Source: Forficula auricularia (lineage: Eukaryota; Arthropoda; Insecta; Dermaptera; Forficulidae). From it: a stretch of DNA of 64,000 nucleotides. This document shows positions 57,740-64,000 of this stretch, piece by piece (the first letter of the stretch is position 1; each line of letters begins with the position of its first letter). The position numbers and the translations under genes are program-made. The notes below the pieces were generated by a model that was given only the letters and a program-made list of their open reading frames with translations, was not told the DNA's origin and did no database searches. The stretch is from the NCBI GenBank assembly GCA_024734495.1, contig JALMQS010000073.1:750284-814283 (forward strand). The letters are read 5' to 3'.

Positions 57740-58113
57740 TTTTTTTTTTTTATGCAATCGAATCCAAGAAGGGGCGCACCAGAAAAGATGAAGCTCTGTG
57801 GATCTCGAAATACCCTTGCATTACCGAATAGAAGGGAAAGTTGATTAAATGAGATGGTAGAGACGTAGGTGTTTATGCACTCGGGTTTTGAAGGTTTGAA
57901 GATTATATGTGCTGGGAAAGATGAAGGCTGGGAGAGAGTTCCACTTCCTTGAAGTAATGGAGATAGACGTATTGGCGAATGAAGTGGTCCGGCACTTTTC
58001 TAATTTGACCGTGAAAGTGTTGGGAGTCGGCAAAACGCGTGCTAAACCCAAAACATGCTTTGGGGGAATTACTAATTTGATCTCATCAGAGCACCTGCCG
58101 TGATAGTATTTAT
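57740..58113 (-). mobile_element. LINE 3' fragment (family 1), minus strand
   Basis: T run at 57741-57751, then the family 3' UTR and the ORF C-terminus on the minus strand (TFTVKLEKCRTTSFANT, WNSLPAFIFPSTYNLQTFKT). It abuts the plus-strand fragment 58114-58500 head to head. Confidence 0.8.
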
Positions 58114-58500
58114 TGACGATTCTACCCTCACCGACACCCTCGACTCCAAGAAGTGTTTCTGAGCTTTTCCTATTTTATAGATACTATCACGGTATGTGCT
58201 CTGATGAGTTAAAACCAGTAATTCCCCCAAAGCATGCTTTGCGCGTAGTACGCGTTTTGCCGATTCCCAAAACTCTTTAGTGGTTAAAGTGCCGGACCAC
58301 TTCGCCAATACGTTTGTCCCCGTGTCTTCAAGGAACTGGATCTCTCTCCTGGCTTCGATATTTCACAGCACTTATAATCTTCAAACCTACACCTATGTCT
58401 GCACTCTCAACTTTATCTTCTCTTTGGTAAAGCAGAGATCCATAGGGGCTGCATCTTACTAGTGCTCCCCTTCTTGCATTCGATTGCATTAAAAAAAAAA
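58114..58500 (+). mobile_element. LINE 3' fragment (family 1), plus strand
   Basis: Starts TGACGATTCTACCCTCACCG and runs through the ORF C-terminus with deletions (for example the FKT tail is shortened) to a poly(A) at 58491-58500. Frameshifts throughout. Confidence 0.75.
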
Positions 58501-58917
58501 GATGGACTTTGCATTGGGTCCTTTGACTTAACCTACTTAATAAACAAAAGTGTAGTATAACGTAGAGATAACTCTGAAATTCTGGATCTAAAATGTCCAA
58601 AATCTAATCATTTCTCTGTATTGGAAATATAAACATTTTTGCATCAGAACGAACTTTTCTTTATTGTGTGTATTGAAATTCAGAGACACAAACGTAGAAA
58701 TAATATATTGGTTGAAAATTATTTTTCTCCACGTTTCAGACATTTCTAAAAACAATAATCACAATGACGTTAATAAAAGCACATGCATCCCGCCAACCCA
58801 AAGGTGAACCCATCTCCCTCAAACCCCTATATTTTAAAATATTTTTTTTTTTTGTCTTATGTGCCTTGCGCTCCCTTGCACCGCAATCCATGCGTCTAAC
58901 TCCTGAACGTATTGATT
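58501..58917. other. AT-rich stretch without recognisable genes
   Basis: No supported feature before the RTE-like LINE. Confidence 0.45.
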
Positions 58918-60722
58918 AATATAATAATAACAAAATTAAATACCCAAACCAGATGGCAATAATAAATATTGGAGATGAGCAAAGAGAAGCCAAAATAAAA
59001 AAAGGTGTAAGACAAGGATGTGTGCTGTCACCCATGATTTTCAATTTATACATAGGAGAAGCGATAAAAGAATTCAAAGACAAAATTGATAAAGGTATCA
59101 AAATCCAAGGACAAAAGATCTCTATGTTAAGATTTTCCGATGACATTGTCTTACTAAGAAGCAACAAAAAAGTATTAGAGGACGCTCTGAATGAAATTAA
59201 CCAAATCCTAATAGAAGAAATCAAAATGAAAATAAACAAGAAACCAAGGTCCTAGTTTGTACAAAAAAAGAACAAACGAGCCAGGAATGTATCAAAATTG
59301 ATCAAGAAAATCTAGAAGGAGTTTATGAATTCCGCTATCTAGGAAGTAAAATCACATGAGATGGGCGGAGCGAAAACGAAATTAAATCAAATTTTGCCGA
59401 AGCAAAAATGTGGTTTAATTCAAAACAAAAACTGCTATGCTCCTCCTCAATTAGCTTAGAAAACAGGAAGGTGCTATTGAGCATAGATGTAAGGGTGTGA
59501 AACCTGGACAATTGGAGTAGCGGAGAGAAGCTTTCGAAATGTGGTGCTACAGAAGAATGATGAATATCAAATGGATGGATAAAATTACAAATGAAGAGGT
59601 CTTGGAAGAATCGGTGAAAGAAGGACTTTATGGAAGAGTCTGAGGAATAGAAGATGTCAGATGATCGGGTGGAGCTGGCAAAAAGAATTCCTATTTTTAT
59701 TGAAAATTCAAAATTGCAAATTTAATAACTTTTTCAAAATTCGAATAGGCCGCGCTTTTTTTAATTAATTTCAAGATATACATTTAACATTTTAACAGGA
59801 AAAATTCGATATAATTATTTCTAAAATCATTTAATATAATAAATTTAATTAAAAACATTGACCGGGAAATACCAAATGATTATTCAAATATTTATTTTTA
59901 CACCCGGAAACCTTATTTAAGCCGAGATTCCACTCCGACCAAGCCTCTTGCTCAAACCCAGTCTTTCCGTGTACAAATGTCCTATATGTGGACCATAATT
60001 TTGTTGCGTTGCCTTTAGATTGTATGAGTTTTTTTGAGCATAATGATCGGACGATAAGGTCCGACGTCTTACCGGGATGATAAACCCGAATTAAAAAGAT
60101 CTCCGAGTGACCGTATCCATCTACCAACAACGCTATTCAAGCCTTCAGAGGCAATTAACCCCAAGCTTTCGTTGCAAACTGGGATATTGGCTACCCACAC
60201 ACAACAAAGACCTTTATCTTAAAAATCAATTTCACTAAATTTTTTATCGTTTTCTTCAAATTTTACTTGTTTTCCAGTTATTAATAAAATCATTTAAACC
60301 CAAATTGCTTTCTTTTTAATTTCTTTACCTAATAACTAAACATATTAATTTAACACCTTTTGAAAGATATTTAATTCCTATCATTTTACAGTCAACTAAT
60401 CCATATCGAAACCAACACAATTTTAATTGATCACTTAATTTTTTATAAACCCGAGCTTCAAAAACTTAATTTTTAGAGGCGCTGGCAGCTCCAATCGGGC
60501 ATACACTGAAACACGGGGGGATTGCTTAGAAATATCTTGGAGGGGGAGGTGGGAAAGAAAAGGGGAAGGCCCAGATCAAAATATTTCGACCAAATAATTG
60601 GGGATGTGGGATGTGAGAGACTTAGAGAGATCAAACAGCTGGCGGGGGACAGAGCCGAGTGGAGACGGGTGGTTGCGTCAAACCAGTCAGACTTTATACC
60701 CAATGATGATGATGAAAATTAA
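58918..60722 (+). pseudogene. RTE-like LINE reverse transcriptase, broken and interrupted
   Basis: The 5'-truncated reverse transcriptase reads NQMAIINIGDEQREAKIKKG, VRQGCVLSPMIFNLYIG (motif B) and MLRFSDDIVLL (catalytic SDD, where the family usually has ADD). After frameshifts come EFRYLGSKIT, a TGA, DGRSENEIKSNFAEAK, then FEMWCYRRMMNIKWMDKITN and EEVLEESVKEGLYGRV. It is cut after CQMIG at 59669 by an 824-bp element and resumes HTLKHGG...NILEGEVGKKRGRPRSKYFD, AGDRAEWRRVVASNQS and a (GAT)n tail at 60704-60717. Endonuclease and the start are missing. The type is the endonuclease/reverse-transcriptase LINE common in insects; the exact clade is uncertain. Confidence 0.85.
59670..60493. mobile_element. 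824-bp DNA element inserted in the LINE, 6-bp target duplication
   Basis: ATCGGG is present at 59664-59669 and 60494-60499. The left end TGGAGCTGGCAAAAAG and the complement of the right end, TGGAGCTGCCAGCGCC, share TGGAGCTG and more. Removing the element and one ATCGGG restores the LINE reading CQMIGHTLKH. A minus-strand frame of 93 codons (60130-59849) starts MLVDGYGHSE and has no recognised domain. A 6-bp duplication is unusual; the Dada superfamily (6-7 bp) is one possibility, unproved. Confidence 0.75.
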
Positions 60723-61659
60723 ATTAATATAATAACAATCATTATTAGTATAATTTAATTCATGTTAAAATCACGAATTTCTATTTCAAAACATCATTTA
60801 TAAAAATTTACTCGTATCAGCTGAAATATTTAACTATTATCGTCGTTGATAATTTAACATTCATATAATAAATTAATTAAATTTAATTGTTTAAATATCT
60901 AGCTACTTATTTATTTCCCAAATGCTAATATTCTATTTGCATGTACTAGTATATACAATAAAATATGAATCCAACGATAAATTGAATATCGAGAAATTGT
61001 AAATGGGAATAAGTATTTTATATATTAAACTGGGTAGATTTATGCATGTGTGCCAATTATATTTTAGTAATTATATAACGCGATTTTGTGCTTTCACTTA
61101 AAGGTGTATTATAGAATTTCTAGAAATGGAATTTCTGAAATCTTTTAATTCCAGTATTAAAAATTTGTTTTTCAATTTTTTAAGTTCACTGCTTCGCCAT
61201 CATTCTTCAAGTTCCCATGTTTCCAGTTTGATTAATTCCAATAATCTGTATATTTTTTCTACTATGTCTTTCTGCGTCCCCGGGGTTTTGTCCCTCAGAA
61301 AACAGGTTAGAAATTTGTCTTGCTGTGTGTCCTTCTACAGAAATTTAGAGGCGCTAACCAACCGTGCGCTCAACCTCTTTTTGGCCTTTGATTGATATTT
61401 GAGAAGACTCGGAAAAATTGTTGGCAAAGCTTCGTTTGATATTCTTGGCGTCGTACTTTACAGACACCGTGTTGCTGCTGTTAATCAAAGAGCATGGAAA
61501 TTTCCATGTACCTTAATTGACTATTTGACTAGGATACAAAGTAGACATGCCTTCGACTAGCCATACTAATTAGATATTCTTGTCAAATGTGAAAATGGAT
61601 TCGAATATTGATACTTAAGGGACTAAGTTCTATTTACAGGTCTTAGTAATTAGAATAAT
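60723..61659. other. AT-rich stretch without recognisable genes
   Basis: A plus-strand frame at 61126-61395 (89 codons, Ser/Phe/Leu rich) has no motif that I recognise and is probably chance. Confidence 0.45.
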
Positions 61660-62250
61660 AAAAAAGAAATTAATCACCTCTTATTTGATTTATAATTTAA
61701 ATATTATTTGTTTATTTTTTAATAATTTGCCACTTTTTTATAATTTTTTAAAAATCTAAATTTTGTTATTATTTTTTGATTTTTACAAAATTTAATGACT
61801 TAAGACATACATGCCCGAGTTTCTCATGGCAATACTGGAGCAGCCTGTCATTCAAACAACACATGATCTTTTTTAAATATTTGGAGCCTTATATCGATTA
61901 TCGATCCCAAATTAAAAAAAAAATGATATAATATAATTCTCCTCCTCACACGATTCCACTTATTTAAATAAATCTATTTCCACACAAAAAATATCACAAC
62001 GCTGTAGATTATAGAAAAAAAAAACTTCCAGATTTATATCTAGAGCCTCATTTCTGTAGCGGTGTCAGGACGAAAATGAGGTGAAACTTTTAAGAGACTA
62101 TATATTTTCGGGAGTTTACAGGTATACATTTGGAGTGTGGTTTTTTAAGAGGAATAACATTTTTGGACCGAGACGCCGCCCACCAAGGCCACAGCCCGGA
62201 GGACCGAGCTTCGAAGGCGTGCCGAAGGCACGCACGAAAAGCTCGTATTA
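61660..62250 (+). repeat. Dispersed repeat E, copy 2, interrupted
   Basis: 61660-61773 and 62068-62250 match the two halves of 32935-33245; the 290 bases between are absent from copy 1. The end repeats the GC-rich double hairpin (GGCGTGCCGAAGGCACGC, AAAAGCTCG). Confidence 0.7.
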
Positions 62251-62394
62251 TCATAATGATAATGGTATGTTGGAAAATATTATCATAACCAAGTATACTT
62301 ATGGTATAATTTTGGAAAATATTGTAATATTGTTGCTATCAATGAAAGAAGAGACAAATGGGAACCGAGTTATACTCACCCATCAATAACTAGT

Positions 62395-62443
62395 CAATAC
62401 CCTGAAGAAGGAGAGAAAAAAGTCTCCGAAACGTCGGAAATTG
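62395..62443 (+). ncRNA. Hammerhead-ribozyme-like motif
   Basis: CTGAAGA (62402-62408), stem II GGAGA/TCTCC, GAAAC (62428-62432), GTC (62433-62435). CAATACC before and GGAAATTG after pair imperfectly as stem I. The core is complete. A weaker relative follows near 62630. Confidence 0.55.
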
Positions 62444-63039
62444 AATAAAAATAAAATTAAATAATTTATGGACTGCCTTTCATTATAGCCTACTTATTTC
62501 ACTTATTAGTCCGTCTTTCTAAGAAAACAAATAAAATAAAATTATTATTTTAATATTTAATTCAAAGAATAGAAGTCCCTATTATTTTGGATGTCATAAT
62601 TTTTGTGTCATATACCTATTTAAGTTGCTGAAGAAGTCGAAATAAAATTGTCGAAATGTTCGACTATAATTGATGGTTTGTATTATTTAATTTTCCACAT
62701 CCCTGTGAAAATTTATATCACTATTTTCAAATTTCAATTGAAATGGTATATTTGGTATTGTTAGATGCAAGATAACTTGAGTCAATCTTGATTAATGTAA
62801 ATAAGGATTTAATCGGCCACCATACCAAAAGCTAACAATTTTCGATATTGCTTAACTTCTGACATTAATAAATTTGGTGGGTTCGTCATGCCAAGCCATT
62901 GGTTGATTATGTGTAATGTTCCTATTATCCAGGTGATTGTTTTGTAGGAGACAAGTGGCGGATTTAATCTTTTTAAATCCCATGAGGGTGTTGTTCTGTT
63001 CGGATAGACAATAAACAAGCCAAGTGCGTTGAGTGGCCC
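62444..63039. other. AT-rich stretch without recognisable genes
   Basis: GGACTGCCTTTCATTATAG (62470) matches the end of the hammerhead-bearing elements at 31400 and 36700. A minus-strand frame at 62809-63066 has no motif that I recognise. Confidence 0.45.
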
Positions 63040-63069
63040 ACAATGACACCACACACACACACACACACA
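63040..63069. repeat. (CA)n microsatellite
   Basis: An uninterrupted CA run at about 63047-63068 within a CA-rich block. Confidence 0.9.
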
Positions 63070-63328
63070 TACTCAATAATTGAAAAATATCCCTATAACT
63101 CATTCGCTTGCATGCTATTCACATTACATTAAATTAAAATGAGACCTGATCTAATTATAGGATAAAATGAAAGACGAGAGGATGAAAGGGAGTTTGGCGT
63201 CACATCGAGTGAAGACCGTTTTGTGTTTAATAAATAATGAAAATTTGTTTAACAAAGTAAATTCTGTTGTTACTGTTTTATATTCCAGTTAAATTTCTTT
63301 AATTATGCTAATCTATGATCATGATAGA

Positions 63329-63600
63329 AATTCATAAAGAGAAATCAATGAGGCTGTCCTCTGCTTGATGTAAATTAATAATCATAATTCGTATAAAAGA
63401 TATTAGTTTGCCGATGGTAATAGATTCAAATTTACAAGAAATCATAAGTTGGTGTCATTTATTCAATCCGATGGAATGGAATTTTTTTAATTATATGTTT
63501 TTTATACATTTTTTAATTTACATAATATTCCATTCAATCGGATTGAATAGATGATACCAACTTATGATTTCTTGTAATCATAATTCGCTTTCAATGGGCA
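63329..63600. mobile_element. MITE arm next to a palindrome
   Basis: 63329-63375 resembles the arm of the 30262 palindrome (GAGGCTGTCCTCTGCTTGAT). 63436-63575 is a palindrome with arms CAAGAAATCATAAGTTGGTG and its near complement. AATCATAATTCG flanks this part at 63382 and 63577, a possible long target duplication. Confidence 0.65.
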
Positions 63601-63712
63601 AAAAATTCAATGAAAGTACAAAATCTGTAATCATGCTGTAAGTTGCTCGAAAGTTTTCTTTCAGACCGTAGTATTAAGGTTGTTATTATTGGAGAAAATT
63701 AATAAAAGAGTA

Positions 63713-64000
63713 ATCTGTGGATACGGGTCTTAAACAGCTGAAGGTTATAAGTCGCGGGGAAGACGGTGGCTGGGAGCGAGTTCCAGTCCCTGGAGGTCAT
63801 AGGAATAAAGGAGTTGCCGAAAGCGCCTGTTCGATTTATATCCAATTTGACAGTGAAGGGGTGCTGAGCGTTCGAAAACCGTGTGTTTCTCGTAAAGAGG
63901 GCTTTAGGGGGGATAATCGATTTCACGACTGAACAGACACCGTGATAGTATCTGTAGTACAGAGAAAGGGCAGAAACGGTTCTTCAGTAAGCCAGGGAGT
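63713..64000 (-). mobile_element. LINE fragment (family 2), runs off the window
   Basis: Minus-strand translation gives NTRFSNAQHPFTVKLDINRT, GNSFIPMTSRDWNSLPATVF and PATYNLQLFKTRIHRLL. The 3' UTR and poly(A) are absent; the fragment ends abruptly at about 63713. It matches 34035-34330 closely. The 5' side continues beyond 64000. Confidence 0.85.

Noticed and set aside
61126..61395. 89-codon plus-strand frame
   Set aside because: Composition follows local base bias, with no motif and no copy elsewhere to show constraint.
62625..62670. Another hammerhead core (CTGAAGAAGTCG...GTCGAAATGTTC)
   Set aside because: The stem II strands do not pair and GAAAT replaces GAAAC; only the order resembles the motif.

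Overview
The window reads as AT-rich insect chromosomal DNA made almost entirely of transposable-element debris. I found no host protein-coding gene, rRNA or intact tRNA gene. Evidence for an insect is the mix of Helitrons, hAT, PIF/Harbinger and pogo-type ends, jockey/CR1-like and RTE-like LINEs, tRNA-derived SINEs, and modules beginning GACTTCAAAAAA or ending in a GACAGACGGACAG...GGGTTCCG block. I associate those modules with Lepidoptera from memory, but they are not exclusive to that order, so the order is a guess. Two runs of exactly 100 N (32096-32195, 47941-48040) show this is a scaffolded draft assembly.

Layout. 0-9 kb: a palindromic MITE (30-1858) split by a minus-strand Helitron (145-1512) that keeps a broken PIF1-type helicase and carries a LINE 3' end; then a large imperfect inverted repeat (3.8-5.0 against 7.4-8.9 kb). 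9.5-14.5 kb: a 178-bp tandem array, then a young LTR retrotransposon on the minus strand (9937-14517) whose only sizeable ORF is a gag-like coiled-coil protein. 14.5-19.8 kb: a tRNA-bearing palindrome, MITEs and Helitron ends. 19.8-22 kb: two jockey/CR1-like LINE copies head to head around another repeat. 25.2-26.7 kb: a hAT element with an 8-bp target duplication and a broken hATC domain. 28.5 and 54.6 kb: two SINEs with clean target duplications. 31-40 kb: palindromic elements carrying hammerhead-like motifs, LINE remnants and a Helitron with a 119-bp tandem array. 41-44 kb: more repeats and a SINE interrupted by a MITE. 44.4-53.4 kb: a 4.4-kb segment present twice in tandem, containing a PIF/Harbinger relic; the second copy looks error-laden and spans the N gap of the first. 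55.3-56.7 kb: a pogo-type MITE holding a Helitron-like element, then a 146-bp mini-Helitron. 57.7-64 kb: another head-to-head LINE pair, an RTE-like LINE cut by an 824-bp element with a 6-bp target duplication, and further repeats.

Nothing here works together as a pathway. The biology is the order of insertions and the recurring structures: small palindromes, GC-rich hairpin ends, and about ten hammerhead-ribozyme-like motifs of the minimal kind reported for Penelope-like retroelements, with no reverse transcriptase of that class in view. All coding relics are pseudogenes except the gag-like ORF of the LTR element, which is open and may be recent.
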